Source: Clonostachys chloroleuca (Eukaryota > Ascomycota > Sordariomycetes > Hypocreales > Bionectriaceae). From it: a DNA stretch of 64,000 bases. Numbering within the stretch: the stretch's first letter is position 1; every line of letters starts with the position of its first letter. The stretch covers positions 15,004,001-15,068,000 of the forward strand of contig JBANAY010000003.1 in NCBI GenBank assembly GCA_037952775.1, in the 5' to 3' direction. Below the pieces are notes generated by a model that was given only the letters and a program-made list of their open reading frames with translations, searched no databases and was not told where the DNA came from. Position numbers and translations under genes: made by a program. This document shows positions 24,973 through 38,100 of this stretch, piece after piece.

Positions 24973-26915
24973 ATGTCCTTGGAATCAGGTGCATCTCAAC
25001 GTGAGACCAGCAAGGAAATACCCCGGAATGATTCTTCACGGGAGACGGCACAGTACGAGATGACAACGTCCGCCTCAATGCCGAATGCCGAAGTAGATCC
25101 TGAGAAAGCGACCGAATATTTGAGTGGGCTACCATTGTTATTCGTGGCTATTGGACTTGCATTATGCGCTTTTTGTGTTGGTTTGGTGAGTTCCTACATT
25201 CTCCGAAGACCTCTCGGCCTCCTATCTAACTCCTCGATCTGTATTTAGGACCGATCGATAGTTGCCACCGCAGTCCCCAGGATTACAGCCGAGTTCAATT
25301 CGCTAAATGATGTAGCCTGGTATGGCTCGTCTTTCCTCCTAACTACCTGCTGCTTTCAGCTGTTATTTGGAAAACTGTACGCGGAGCTTAACATAACATG
25401 GGTGTTTCTTGTCGCGCTCGGCATCTTCGAAGTAGGCTCGGTTGTTTGTGCCGCTGCACCAAACTCGGTAGCCCTCGTCATCGGCAGAGCTGTTGCTGGA
25501 ATTGGCGCTGCTGGGCTCTTGTCGGGCTTCTTCGTGATAGTCGCGAAGAGCCTTCCTCTGGAGAAAAGACCCGTTTTCACCGGAGCAATTGGGGCTTGTA
25601 GTGGTATCTCCCAAATGATCGCTCCCACTCTCGGAGGTTAGTCCTTGTTACTTGGTCCTATTATTTACCTGTAATTTTCGTTACTCATTACTTTGTCTAT
25701 AGGCGTATTCACAGACCGGCTTACTTGGCGATGGTGTTTCTGGATCAACCTGCCCCTTGGTGCAGCGACTGCACTTACCGTTTTCTTCTTCCTGAAGCTT
25801 CCTAATAGTGAGAGGAATGATCACACGATGAATTCCATTGGAGATATCAAGGAGTTTCTCAATAAATTAGACCTCGTTGGCAGCCTATGTCTGATGCCAT
25901 TCTTGGTTTGCCTCCTCCTTGCCCTCCAGTGGGGTGGAACGACATACGCTTGGAGCAACTGGAGAGTCATTCTTTGCTTGTGCCTGTTTGGCGTTCTCTT
26001 TACCGCGTGGGTTTACATCCAGTACTCCAAAGGCGACAATGCCACTTTGCCCGGTCGCATAATTCGGCAGCGATCGGTGGGCTGCGGGCTGCTCTTCTCG
26101 TTATGTACTTGCAGCTCCATGTTTGTTGTTTCATACTACGGGCCAATCTGGTTCCAGGTCGTGAAAGACACAACGGCCGAACAGTCGGGTATCAACTTTC
26201 TTGCGGCGCTCGGTCCATTAATTGTTGCATCATTTGCAGCTGGTGCTTTAGTAAGTATCCATCCAAGAAGCAGATAACTCCCCATGAAGCCCAAGAAAGG
26301 GAAAGATGAATGCGTGTAGTTAACAAGATTTTAGACATCTCATATTGGGTATTACGTCCCGCAAATGATTGTCTGTGCAGTGATCACTACAGTCGCATCT
26401 GGCCTCTTGTACATGTATGAACTTGATACTACAACAGCATTCTGGTATGTCAAAATAAATCCATCATATCATCCTTTATTAATTTCAGACTAACCTGATT
26501 GAACCATAGGGCTGGTTCTTTGGCACTATTTGGACTCGGCATTGGCTCAGGTCTTCAGATGCCTCTGGTGGCTGTACAAACCGTACTCAAAGGAGGAGAC
26601 ATCTCCATGGGCACCTCGGCTATGGTTCTTTCCCAGTCTATGGGTGGCTCCATCTTCCTTGCTGTGGGGCAAAATGTTTTCCAGGCCAAGCTTATTGAAG
26701 AATTGGCTTCCAGGGTCCCGGACCTGGATCCTCAGATCGTGATTGAACACGGAGCGACAGGTCTACGAACAGCTATATCAGAACAGTTTGGCAGCAAGAC
26801 AGCGCAGGGCGTTTTGGAGGCATACAACCTTGGACTACGACAGTGTTTCTTGTCTCCATCATCATATCCGGGTTGGCACTTTTTGCTGCTCTCGGCATGG
26901 AGTGGATTAGCGTGA
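24973..26915 (+). CDS. MFS drug transporter, DHA2 (14-helix) family, 3' frameshift
   Basis: Exons are 24973-25185, 25249-25636, 25703-26250, 26335-26444 and 26510-26915, giving 554 aa as read. A hydrophilic N-terminus of about 50 residues precedes the helices. DRSIVATAVPRI in helix 1, DVAWYGSSFLLTTCCFQ in helix 2 and WRWCFWINLPLG before helix 6 are DHA2 signatures. This family exports toxins and secondary metabolites across the plasma membrane. Near the end, LGLRQ is followed in another frame by VFLVSIIISGLALFAALGMEW and a basic tail ending at 26953, which is the expected last helix. One base seems to be missing near 26841 (CAGTG where CAGGTG is expected), so the read frame ends early. Either the assembly has a one-base deletion or the allele lacks a normal helix 14. 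It is divergent from the Zn2Cys6 gene. Confidence 0.88.
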
Positions 26916-26953
26916 AGATTAGCCACGGCCAAGAGAGTGTGAAAGGTGTCTAA

Positions 26954-28607
26954 AGTTCTCTGATAGATAGCCTGACACTTATGGCCGAATACGTGGAGGA
27001 GAAGAGAAAAAGGCAGATGGCAAAACAATATAGAATTCGATAATGTAATATAGAGGCAACAGGATGGTTTCGAGAAGTATGGTGAAGTGTGTGTTGTAGG
27101 GTAGCTACAAGAAATCGAGATGCGTTGCTACCCTTGTCAGGGGCATATGAGACTGACGGAAACGGAGTTGCCGATGGGAGGCCAAGACATGCAGCGCTTT
27201 TGCTCACCTGATTAGCGGTAGTAGAAAGCCCAAAGCTCCCACCAAACTTTCGTTCCATCTTTCCTTGTCGATCGTGGTGATAATGGTGACAAATCCTGAC
27301 AAAGAATAACACCCACAACAACCCTAACATGCTCAAATGAGGAGAGACCTGGTCGGGCGGAGAAATCACGCTGTGTTAAGCTTGATTTGCGGCGCTTGCC
27401 GTGGAGCCTCATGCAACCAATTTGTCTCCTCGCTCCTCCTTCTTCGTCCCTCAACACACCAACCAGGACGCAACACGCCTTGCTGCTCTAGTTTAGCACC
27501 AACACGATATAACGCATGTGGGTAGGTTGAATATTGAATGTGGGAGCCGGAAGCGGGGAAGGAGGAAGAGGTGGGAGGAAGCCGGCAGCCTTTGCTCAGC
27601 CGAGACACGAGTGCACAACTCAACAGTCATCATCTCCTCAGCTGAGCTTGGTGACATCGAGTCTCCCTTGAGTGGGCTAACACTCATCCGTTGGCCTGTT
27701 CTTACCCACCTGTTGAATGACCTAACAATTGTGGTTGGCCGGTCCTCGGAAGTCCGATGTGCGAAGGTCTCAATTGTGTGCTTAAGCCAGCTGCAATCTC
27801 TATCACTTACCCAACCCCCTCTAGCCGATCAGCGAGGGCTAACGTACTCCACGGATACACTAAAGTGGTAGCCGAAGGAGCATTGTGAGAAGAATTGCTG
27901 ATTGATAACCCTAGCTCGAGATCAATCATCTTGGCGCTCGCTTTTCACCACTCATGACAGCTTTTTGCGACCAACCCCTGTTTCATTTGATCATTTACCA
28001 ACTGGATCCAGCTGTCGCAAAAGGCCATGCAATCCAATTAGAAAATGGCTCAATTCATCGCGATCCACGCCTGAATGTCTCCCCTGCCCACATACCCAGC
28101 AATCACGTCGCCAATTCCTGCATCCTGATATGATGAAGAGGCCTCTTGGATCATCACGGCCCCCCTTTCTGTGGGTAATGTTGCAAACCCCCACAGTTGA
28201 TTTGTTTTTTGGTGTCCATCTCGTCGTTCTCCATTGTGGCTGTGCCCTCCATGTCGACTTTGCGGTCAGTATCATCTGCGAAAAGGCCGATGCCTGAGCA
28301 AGGCGCCAGGGTGCCCGTCACCCTCGGCTAGTCCTGGTGATGATGATTGAAAGTGACCGACAATGGGAGGGAGGACTTCCAGTCGAGCCTCCCGAGTCGT
28401 CTATAAAAGTTTCCAATTTTCCCTCGAGCGAACTCACGAGCTTTTGGTTTCTGAGACCTCCTGCGCAGTCGCCTCATCCTTCACTGCCCCTAACTCCTGG
28501 TGGCAAACCTACGGCTGCATGATTTTTCTTCTTTGAACTTTATCACTCGATCATCTGGTCGGCCTTCGTCTGTTACCCCCTTTAAGCCTCCCTCCCTGCC
28601 AGCCGCC
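26954..28607. promoter_or_regulatory. Long promoter region of the Ca2+-ATPase
   Basis: The region has no supported coding segment. A TATAAAAG box at 28402-28409 lies 199 bp upstream of the ATPase start, and the stretch 28440-28600 is CT-rich leader. Several alternating frames at 27200-27900 have no domain. Confidence 0.45.
28402..28409 (+). promoter_or_regulatory. TATA box of the Ca2+-ATPase gene
   Basis: TATAAAAG lies in an otherwise pyrimidine-rich promoter, about 200 bp before the chosen start codon. Confidence 0.5.
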
Positions 28608-31600
28608 ATGGTCAACGACTTTCTTGACCCAAATTCCCTTGCTGGGGACACGCGGGAACGCTCCCTCAGCAACGCGGAAACTGTCATCTCCTCCACTGCC
28701 AACCATAGCCCTCTCCTCACGCCCTACGGCACAACTGCTGCTCCCAGCATTGTGGAGGAGTCAGCCGAGGTCGCCTTGCACCCAGATCCAGGCACCGAGG
28801 CTGACTTCCACGTGGAGAACAACCCTTTTGGGTTCTCTCCCGGGCAGTTGAACAAGCTCCTGAACCCCAAGTCTCTCCCGGCCTTTCATGCTCTGGGCGG
28901 TCTTCGGGGCATTGCACGTGGACTGCAGACTGATCTCCACTCGGGCCTCAGTGTCGATGAGACAACTGCTCCCGCAAGAGTCACATTCGACGAGGCAGTG
29001 AATGCTGCCAAAGAGAAGGGCTCGGTGCCAGCACCCATCCCCGAAGCTGCCACCGGCGCACATCATCGTGGCTCCGGGTCTGAACTGCATGCAGATCGGA
29101 TCCGTGTGTTCAAGAAGAATGTGCTCCCGGCCAAGAAGCCAGATCCCCTCTGGAAGCTGATGTGGGTGGCATTCAATGAGGCTGTCCTGTTCCTTTTGAC
29201 AGGCGCTGGTGTCATTTCGCTCGCTCTTGGTCTCTACGAGACTTTTGGCGTCGCGCATGATGATGACCCGTCTGGAAAGATCAAATGGGTTGAGGGTGTT
29301 GCCATTCTTGCCGCCGTCGTGATCGTGGTAGTCGTGGGCTCGCACAATGACTACCAGAAGCAAAAGGCATTCGTGAAGCTGAACACGCGCAAGGAAGATC
29401 GTGAGATCAAGGCCATTCGTTCTGGCAGATCTGTTCTGATTAACGTCCGCGAGATTCTGGCTGGCGATGTCTTGTATGTTGAGCCGGGCGACATGGTCCC
29501 GGTTGATGGCATCTTGATCAGCGGCCATGATGTCAAGTGTGACGAGTCTTCTGCCACTGGCGAGTCTGATGCTCTCCGCAAGACACCGGGAGACAAAGTC
29601 TATGAGCTTCTTGAATCCAAGCAAGGCACCATGAAAGATCTCGACCCCTTCATTATCTCTGGTTCCAGAGTTCTTGAGGGCATGGGAACGATCGTGTGCA
29701 CTTCGGTTGGAGTACATAGTAGCTTTGGCAAGATCATGATGTCAGTTCGGACGGATATTGAGGCCACACCACTTCAGAAGAAACTCGAGAAGCTGGCTAT
29801 CGCTATTGCGAAGCTTGGTGGAGGTGCTTCTGCTCTCATGTTCTTCATCCTTCTCTTCCGCTTTCTCGCGCAGTTGCCCACTGATGGGAAGACCGCGGAC
29901 GAGCGAGCTTCTACGTTCGTGGATATGCTGGTTGTTGCAATTGCCATTGTCGCTGTGGCTGTTCCAGAGGGACTTCCACTGGCTGTCACATTGGCATTGG
30001 CTTTCGCGACGACCAGGTTGCTCAAGGAAAACAACCTGGTCCGTGTTTTGCGAGCATGTGAGACGATGGGCAACGCAACAGCTATCTGTTCGGACAAGAC
30101 TGGAACATTGACGACCAACAAGATGACGATTGTGACTGGACGCTTTGGTACCACGAGTTTCACAGACTTGGAGGCAGACAAGGCAGAGGAGCAATCTTCC
30201 GTCAAATGGGCCTCGTCATTGCCAGCAAGCACGAAGCAGATCATCACACAGTCTGTCGCCATCAACTCCACTGCTTTTGAGGGTGAACAGGATGGCCAAG
30301 AGACATTCGTTGGTTCCAAGACGGAGACTGCCCTGCTTCAGCTCGCAAAGGATCATCTTGGAATGCAGTCTCTCGCTCAGACTCGTGACAACGAAGAGGT
30401 TGTGCAAATCATCCCCTTTGATAGCAGCAAGAAGTACATGGCCGCCGTAATCAAGATCCAGCAGGACGAGAAGCCGTGCTACCGGCTCTTGGTCAAAGGA
30501 GCCTCGGAAATCTTGTTGGAGCTTTGCTCGACTCAACTTGATGTTGACTCTTTGGATCAGTTGCCTCTCCAGCACGATGTCATCCAAGAGACCATCAACA
30601 AGTATGCTGAAAAGTCTCTTCGCACCATCGCCATCGTTTTCAAGGATCTTGGACAGTGGCCACCAGCAGAAGCAAAAGTCGACGACGGCCACGTTGAGAT
30701 CGATTCAGTCATGAACAGCCTCACATTCCTCGGTGTCGTGGGAATTCAGGATCCTGTTCGCCCTGGTGTGCCAGAAGCTGTTCGGAAGGCACAGCATGCT
30801 GGCGTGACTGTGCGTATGGTCACTGGAGACAACATCATCACGGCCCAGGCCATCGCGAAGGAATGTGGCATCTTCACAGGCGGCATTGTCATGGAAGGCC
30901 CTGTCTTCCGCAAGCTGTCCGAGGAGGCAATGAATGAGACACTTCCGAAACTTGAAGTCCTCGCTCGTTCGTCTCCAGAAGATAAGCGTATCCTTGTAAC
31001 GAGGCTCAAGGCAATAGGTGAAACGGTCGCTGTTACTGGTGATGGTACGAACGATGCACCAGCTTTGAAGGCCGCTGATGTCGGATTTTCTATGGGAATT
31101 TCCGGTACTGAAGTTGCCAAGGAAGCTTCAGCTATTATTCTCATGGATGACAACTTCACGTCGATTGTGACAGCTCTCAAGTGGGGTCGAGCTGTCAACG
31201 ACGCAGTGCAGAAGTTCCTTCAAGTAAGTGAGGGTTGATAACGAGAAGGATATTTTGGTACTAACAAGTTCTCAGTTCCAAATCACGGTCAACATCACAG
31301 CCGTGATTCTGGCGTTTATCACGTCGATGTACAGTCCGACCATGAAGCCTGTCCTTACAGCTATTCAGCTCCTTTGGGTCAACTTGATTATGGACACTTT
31401 TGCGGCTTTGGCTCTGGCCACGGACCCTCCGACAGACAAGATCCTAGACCGTCCCCCTCAAGGCAAATCGGCGGCGCTGATTACAACGAATGTGAGCAAG
31501 CCCCATCGTGTCAGACCCCATATGCAAAATGCTAAAAGTTTCTGTACAGATGTGGAAGATGATCATCGGACAGTCTATTTTCCAGCTTGTTGTCAGCTTA

Positions 31601-32284
31601 ATTTTCTACTTTGCGGGGCCCGAAATCCTGAACTATGATCGCCAGGACGAAGACATGATGCTGCAGCTTGATACTCTCATCTTCAACTTGTTTGTGTGGA
31701 TGCAGATCTTCAATGAGTTCAATAATCGTCGACTTGACAACAAGTTCAACGTCCTCGAGGGCGTCCAACGCAACTACTTCTTCGTTTTCATCAACCTGTT
31801 GATGGTCGGCCTCCAGTTGCTGATTGTCTTCATCGGCGGGCGCGTCTTTGGAATCAAACCCGGGGGTCTCAATGGCCCTCAGTGGGCGATCTCCATTATC
31901 GTTGCGTTGATGTCCATTCCGTGGGGTGTCGTCGTGCGCATATTCCCCGATGCCTGGTTCGCCAGCATTGTCAGGTTTGTAGGCAGGCCCTTCGTCATTG
32001 TGTATCGTCTCCTGGCCCGTTTCTTCCGTTCTTTCGGGAGACTCTTCAAGAGAAAGACTCCCAAGAACGATGACTCGGAAGCTGGAACACATGCTGGTGA
32101 TCAGTCTGTCATCGCAACCTCTGAAAAGAAGACATCATCTCCGACAACCGTCTCCGTTCCGGCCCCTGCCGTGCCAGTTGTGATAACCCCCGATCAAATT
32201 GAGCCTGTTGCTACTCCTTCTGTCGTTGCCCCGATCATCGTTGAGCCTGCTCCGGAAGATACCGCCAGCTCCAAGAAGGAGTGA
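28608..32284 (+). CDS. Calcium-transporting P-type ATPase, PMC1/PMCA type
   Basis: Exons are 28608-31223, 31276-31491 and 31550-32284, giving 1188 aa. The ATG has a strong GCCGCCATGG context; the frame is open further upstream, but only a GTG is available there. The order of motifs is complete. A cytosolic N-terminus of about 210 residues comes first, then the first helices, the actuator-domain SSATGES, the PEGLPLAVTLALAFATTRL helix 4, and CSDKTGTLT with the phosphorylated Asp496. Next come the nucleotide-binding KGASE, the hinge TGDGTNDAPALK, and C-terminal helices with a proline-rich tail. This is the P2B (calmodulin-type) Ca2+-ATPase family, which in fungi pumps cytosolic Ca2+ into the vacuole or out of the cell. 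The Pro/Val/Thr-rich C-terminal tail (about residues 1100-1188) shows no obvious calmodulin-binding helix. The codon bias towards C-ending codons suggests good expression. Confidence 0.97.
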
Positions 32285-32772
32285 TCGAACCGCCACGCCG
32301 TTGATCCCGCATCGAGCCCCCTTGATCCTCTGCTTATGCATTTTCAAGGGCCTGAATCCCTCTGCGAACGACGCATACTGCCTGCACACCCTGCTACAGG
32401 CTACACCCCATTACACGATATTTGCGTCAGTTCACGCTATAAACGCCTCATCGACAGTTTTCTTACGCTTAGGACAGGTGACATTTCCTTTTCTCCCATT
32501 CTTCGGTTGTAACTGTGCTCTGTTTGTTGCTTTCTGGTGGTATTCGACCTAGATAGTGTAAGGTGGAGAGCAAACCCTGTAACTAGCACATACTCACTGG
32601 GAACATCCCTCGCTTTCTGGCTGCTTACTACTAACTACCGACGACGTTTTCTGCGACCGCTGTGACGCCGCCCGATACGCACACCCTCGAGGCTTCAGAG
32701 CAGAACCCGATCACATTCCTCCGAGCCTCTGACGAAAACGCCGAACCTCTGCCACAGCTTTGGCTACGACAA

Positions 32773-33120
32773 AATACCGAACCTCCGTCACAGCATAGCA
32801 TAGATCGAGATACCGAACCTCTGACACCATATCCAAAACAGCGAAACAGCGAACCTCTGATCGAACATCCCAAACAGCGAAATACCGAACCTCTGACAGA
32901 ACATCCGAAACAGCGAAATACCGAACCTCTGACAGAACATTCGAATCAGCCAAATACTGAACCTCTGACGCAACATACCAATCAGCCAAATACTGAACCT
33001 CTGACGCAACATACCAATCAGCCAAATACCGAACCTCTGACACAGTATATCATTACGCCAATTACCGAACCTCTGACACACCAAACCTCTGCCCGAAATA
33101 CTGAACCTCTCTTCAATTTT
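32773..33120 (+). repeat. 36-bp minisatellite, about ten units
   Basis: Units begin at 32773, 32809, 32845, 32881, 32917, 32953, 32989, 33025, 33061 and 33097, each exactly 36 bp apart, with core AATACCGAACCTCTGAC. Since 36 is a multiple of three, reading frames stay open on both strands. The plus frame (about 32662-33129) would give a 12-residue repeat with core NTEPLT, and minus frames give 12-residue repeats with core CQRFGI or EVRYLA. None of these frames starts with ATG or has a supported upstream exon, so I call it a noncoding tandem array. The neighbouring 33130-33290 carries degenerate copies (CTGAAACTCT, CTGAACCTCTTGC). It lies about 490 bp after the ATPase stop codon. Confidence 0.85.
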
Positions 33121-33290
33121 GCGAAATGACTGCCGAAACACTGAAACTCTCTTTAAATCACCCCTCTCTCCAGTATAAGCTGAACCTCTTGCTAATTTTC
33201 CTCCGGCATTCAGAAACACTGAAACTCTGCTCAAGTTTCTTTGCTTGGCTTTACAAGGTGAACCTCTTGCCAATTTTCTTTGGCTTCCCT

Positions 33291-34255
33291 GTGGAGGGGC
33301 ATCATCGCTCAAGGAAGAGTAAATCTTCGACGAGTACTCAGGTAGGAACTATTTCACGTGATGTCGAATCAAAAATCTGCCCACAGATGGGAGATGGTGC
33401 CAGCTCTACGCAGGGATCTCTCTCATACCTGCTTGCATTCATGAATGACGACAAATGATCACTCTGTAAACTTGCTATAGAAGATATACATCCCCCAATC
33501 AACCGGATCTTGGCGTATGTCCAAGGTTCAGCCTTATCGAGTCTTATCTTGACTTTGCAATGTAGTCCACTTCTGATCGGCGCTGTGATTGTCAGATCTT
33601 CAAAGGTAATCGTAGATTCAAAACCAAGTTTAAGCTTGTTCGCACTAGACTCTGGGGAACGAGTGGAGAGTATTTTAAGCAGCCATACGCAGAAAGAAGC
33701 TCAATGAAATTAACTCAATTTATTCAAGACTTGCCTAATCGACTATTTGTTGTTGATTTCTCGTGCGATCTCACTTTGCCAATAAGTGTCACGGAACTCA
33801 CCAGACGCGGTTTTACCCTGTACTATGAGAGAGTTTGAGGTTGAAGTAAAATACAGCAATGGAAGAGGCCAGGCCCAACATTTTAACGCAAGGACTAATG
33901 GCCTTGCTCAAAATATCAATGTTCATTCTCCCCCTTTGTCTCTTTTGTTCTGTCAAGCCTTACAAGGAGTGTGTTCATGAAGATAGACTTGATACAACTG
34001 CTGCTTCTTAGCATACGTAGACTCGCTGTTTGGGTTACCAATCACTGCAAGGATTATTCATTCATCCAAGATATGAGTAACTATTTTCGTTTTGGGCGAG
34101 AGCCACCAGATTTCATATGTACTTGATTCACATGGCACTTTGATGTATTGATCACAGTTGTATTCCTTCTATTTCCACGGGCTAAAAAGCATTTATATAC
34201 ATGTCATTATCCCTGATGATATATGCGTTGGGATATTGTTCGTGAGCTGTCGTGC
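33291..34255. other. Intergenic, nothing supported
   Basis: No domain-bearing frame lies between the minisatellite and the trypsin gene. It is probably the trypsin 3' flank. Confidence 0.45.
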
Positions 34256-35146
34256 TTAGATGTTGGCGTTGACCCAGGTCACCAGGGCGCCGAGTCTGGC
34301 GTAGACACCAGAGTAGCCAGCCTGAGCGCAGCCCTGGCCCCAGGAGACGAGACCAACGAGGGTCTTGGACTCATCAACGATGGGGCCACCGCTGTCACCA
34401 GAGCAAGAGTCCTTGCCACCCTCCTCAACACCAGCGCAGAACATGTTGTCGGTGATGGCTGAGGTGCCGTACTGAGAGCGGCAGGTAGAGCGGGAGACAA
34501 CGGGGACAGAGACCTTCAGCAGGCTAGCAGGGAGGGTCGAGCCGTTCTCGGAGGTAAGACCCCTATTGAGAAGTGTGTTAGTCTTTCAATTCGACTTGGA
34601 TTTCTCAAATGTTGGGAACTACTTACCAACCAGCAACGGTGACGGTGGAACCAGCTTCGGGGTCAGAGCCGGACGAGGGGAGAGTGGCATAGGCGATGTT
34701 GCTGCCGGACTGGATAGGGGAAGACAGCTTCCAGACAGCGACGTCGTTGTCGACGACTGAGGCGTCGTAATCGGGGTGGACGGTGATCTTGGAAACTCCA
34801 ACCTGAGTGCCACCAGAAGCCCATTTCTATCATAGATATTAGTCTTAGATCCCATTACTCACAGGCCCAAAGAGCAACTTACAAGAGATCCGGCTCGGAC
34901 CTTGACAGAAGAAGCCGATTGGTCAACAGAGCAGTGAGCAGCAGTGAGGACGGTGTTGGCATCAATCAAAACACCACCACAGAAGTGGGAGCCGCTTTGA
35001 GACAAGCTGACAATGAAGGGAAAGTCTCCAGCGGAGGCAGGAGTGCCACCCACGACCTGGACGGAGGTGTCGGAGGGGAGAGCAGCAGCCATGGAGGCGG
35101 CAGGAAGGGCCAGAGCGGCAGCGAGGAGAGACATCTTGGGAGCCAT
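34256..35146 (-). CDS. Secreted trypsin-like serine protease (S1)
   Basis: Exons are 35146-34883, 34826-34627 and 34562-34256, closing at 256 aa. Residues 1-22 are an Ala/Leu-rich signal peptide. A short propeptide ends before [13 protein letters not shown], the activation site of the family. The catalytic triad is His71 (TAAHC), Asp116 (DNDVAV) and Ser212 (GDSGGP). Asp206, six residues before the serine, occupies the S1-pocket position that gives trypsin specificity for cleavage after Lys or Arg. At least four cysteines are placed to form the usual disulfides. Fungal trypsins are extracellular and often linked to growth on protein or on hosts. Codon use is strongly biased to C-ending codons, suggesting high expression. 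The gene stands alone, with large intergenic regions on both sides. Confidence 0.95.
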
Positions 35147-38100
35147 CTTGACTGTTGGCTGAACGAAGAATCGTTGATTGGGAGTCTTGTAAGAGAATGA
35201 ATAAGTGTCCTGCTGGTGCTCGTCTTACTGAAGCTGGTTGAGGTGCTGAGTACGATGTTGAAGGGGAAGAATGTAATAGGCTTATATACAATTCGAAACG
35301 CTTCTTGTCGAGCATCGGATTCACGATTGATCGTCGTCGTCGTCCTAGTTTAGTCTGAGACGTTTCCGAGCTCTGAATGTCGCCTGTAGCCGCCTTCCAG
35401 TTGGAGCCTAGCCACGGAGTATGCGCTGGGGTGGATGTTGGTGGAGTGGTGTCAGTGTCGATCTCTTACAATGTTAAATTAGGCCAGTACCAGGGCATGA
35501 ACGGAACCTGTATGGCCTCGCTGAAACCGAGCATCGCCTCAACCCCTGAAAGATTCAGCCGCGCGCTGACTGAGCAGATGCGCTCGGCTGATGCTCTAGG
35601 GAATTGATCACCCGGAAAGCTACTTTTTGCATTTGAACTGATTATTGAATGAAGAACTGATAAATGTAGTGATTGACTAAGCTTGTTGCTTCGTTATTCT
35701 GCATTCACACTGGTGGGTGAGGCTTCGTTTGGGATTGCGAAGGGAATACGGCCCCCCTAACTCCACAGCCTTAATGCCACTTAGCTCTCGACAGCCGCGT
35801 TTCATGGCAATTACGTTGCCAACCTACCTGGGCCTTCCCGAGCCAATTGGCCAGACGGCTGACTGCCTTCCTTTAGCCTTGAAACGGCAGCTGGGGGCTT
35901 TTGCTATCTGGAAGAATCGACTGATCGGGCCTAGCTGCTGACCCAAGAGATGGATCGACTGTCACTGTTTCTTTAAAAGATGGGAGCCGCCGCAATCCTT
36001 GTCACATACACTTCCTTCACCCTGAAGCGCTCCGCTAAACTACGCGCTCCTCCAGTGGAACCCCAACCCAGGGCTGTGTATGGCTGCAACTCAAATGCAG
36101 CATGACCAACCACAGCTGGCCGAGCAAGTCGTTTGGTAGCTAAGAAAAGAAGTGCCGAGAGCAGGTAGCTAGCACGGGAAATGCAACACCCCAGCATTCG
36201 TCACTTCAAACAAGGGACTTGATGTGCTTCAGGAGGTGAGGCTATCCGAATCAGCCGACGCCTGGTCCCAATTGAAGATGGGTGCTCCATGCAAAAGGGC
36301 AACCAAAATGGACAGCTGGTGTTCAATTCAAAGGTTCTGCGCATACAGACCATATCCATAAGGTTAGGCCAATGACAGTTGTGACTCCTTCCTAATCAAC
36401 AGTATGATCATCGTCTCATGGGAAGATGAAGACTCCGCTTAGAAATAAATCACACGGATATCAAGAGGATGTTATTTTCGAGGAGGCGATGTCGATCAAC
36501 CAGAGACCCATGCGAGACAGTGGCGGAGTGCTATTTGCAGAAATTCGCATCTCAGGGCCATATTCCCCATTCGCTGTCGCATTGGAGTATGTAATGATAA
36601 TTGAATCCCTCAAATCCATATAACAGTCGGTGTGGTCTCAGAGCGGGAGGGGCTGATCCCCTCAGCCTTGCCCCAGGGTATCGAGCCTGTCTCGACGTAT
36701 CTTTGGCTGCCCAGTGACATTCGATTGTGGAAACATGTGATGAGTGAGGACCTTTGTTTTGAATACGGGGCTTTTGCGACTGACGTGATGGGAAATCACC
36801 CTTGCTGGTGCCCCATCCAAATCCGCAGTGGTAGTGGGCTCACCCGATTCCCCAAAGGGAAGGCCCTGGCTCAGTTGCCATACCTTTGCTCTGTCCGGCC
36901 TCGGTAGCTCCCTTATCTGATCACGCTGAAGGCATATCGTATACATATTAGGTGTGCAATGGAATGTACAGAGACCCACGGACTTTTGTTCGCCTTTGGG
37001 TCAGTACTGTGGTTCTCTGATATTCTGATGGCAACCCCAGGTCGTGCTCTGACTTCTTGCACTTCCGAATTCTTTTTCTTTCTCATTTCTGCAAATATAT
37101 CACCTTCCAGTTCAGATGATGAAATGATAATCGATCAGGGTTCTTCCTAGATTCTGAAAACGTGACGGAAAAGAGCATCCACTCTCTTCCGCTGACCTAT
37201 TCCAGCGCATCCGTTGGATCACCTATATGGTCATAGGGTACCTATCAGACTCAGGCGTCAGAATGGAAGACACGGACCTACAATTTTCAACTCAACTCGA
37301 CTATTCTATCTCTAATTATATTACCACATGCTCTATCCTAAGACCTGTTTATTTGAGGGTCTTCGGACAGAGCTGCAATCGTAAATTGTTTTGAACTTGT
37401 TGAAGTGGGAAGCCCTGACTCGTAACACATCGCCACGGTGTCTAGATATAGACAGGGGGAAGAGGAGACAAGCTGAGAAAAGATCTTCAACGTCTGCAGT
37501 CTGTCTGAGCCCTTGCAACCACCTGCTCTCGTCGGCCGTTGGCCTCTCCCCATAATGGCTCTTTTGAGAAGGATCCATATCTTTGGGTCTCTTGATCAGG
37601 CAAACATGCGGACTATTGTGGTGAGAATATATTTGAAGAACTACCGGTGGTTTCCACCGACTGAAATCTTAGTATGGGCTCGAGGATTCTTATCAGCCTA
37701 TTCTCCAAATACTAACATACTTCCCTTCACTTTGTCTTGGTACCACCTTATTTGAAGATAACCTCTTCCTTCCTCCCCCCAATGGCCCTCGAAGCCTTGA
37801 TTATTTCCAAGCGCTCACTCTCTCCCACTCTCATATTTATAACAATACAAATAACAGCGAGATTCTGAGCTGAAATCCGCATTCTCACAGACGGCAATAT
37901 TACAGGATCCTAGCCAAGGAGGATACTTGCCATTATTTGGCTCAATAGTCACGAGTACTAGGAAAAAGAAGACATCGAGGTAAATTATCCTCGGTCTCGG
38001 AATACTGTCGTCAACAATAGTAGGGGCAGCCCTTAGCAACACACTTGGCTCGACGGCATCGGGACTTTATATTTGCTACTGGCAGTTACTGGAAGTGAAT

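Noticed and set aside
28761..29717. 318-codon minus-strand frame opposite the Ca2+-ATPase
   Set aside because: It is a shadow of the strongly biased plus-strand coding sequence; no domain is visible.
32662..33129. 155-codon plus-strand frame of 12-residue repeats
   Set aside because: It has no ATG, no upstream exon with good splice sites, and equally long frames exist on the minus strand; the openness follows from the 36-bp period. Listed as minisatellite instead.
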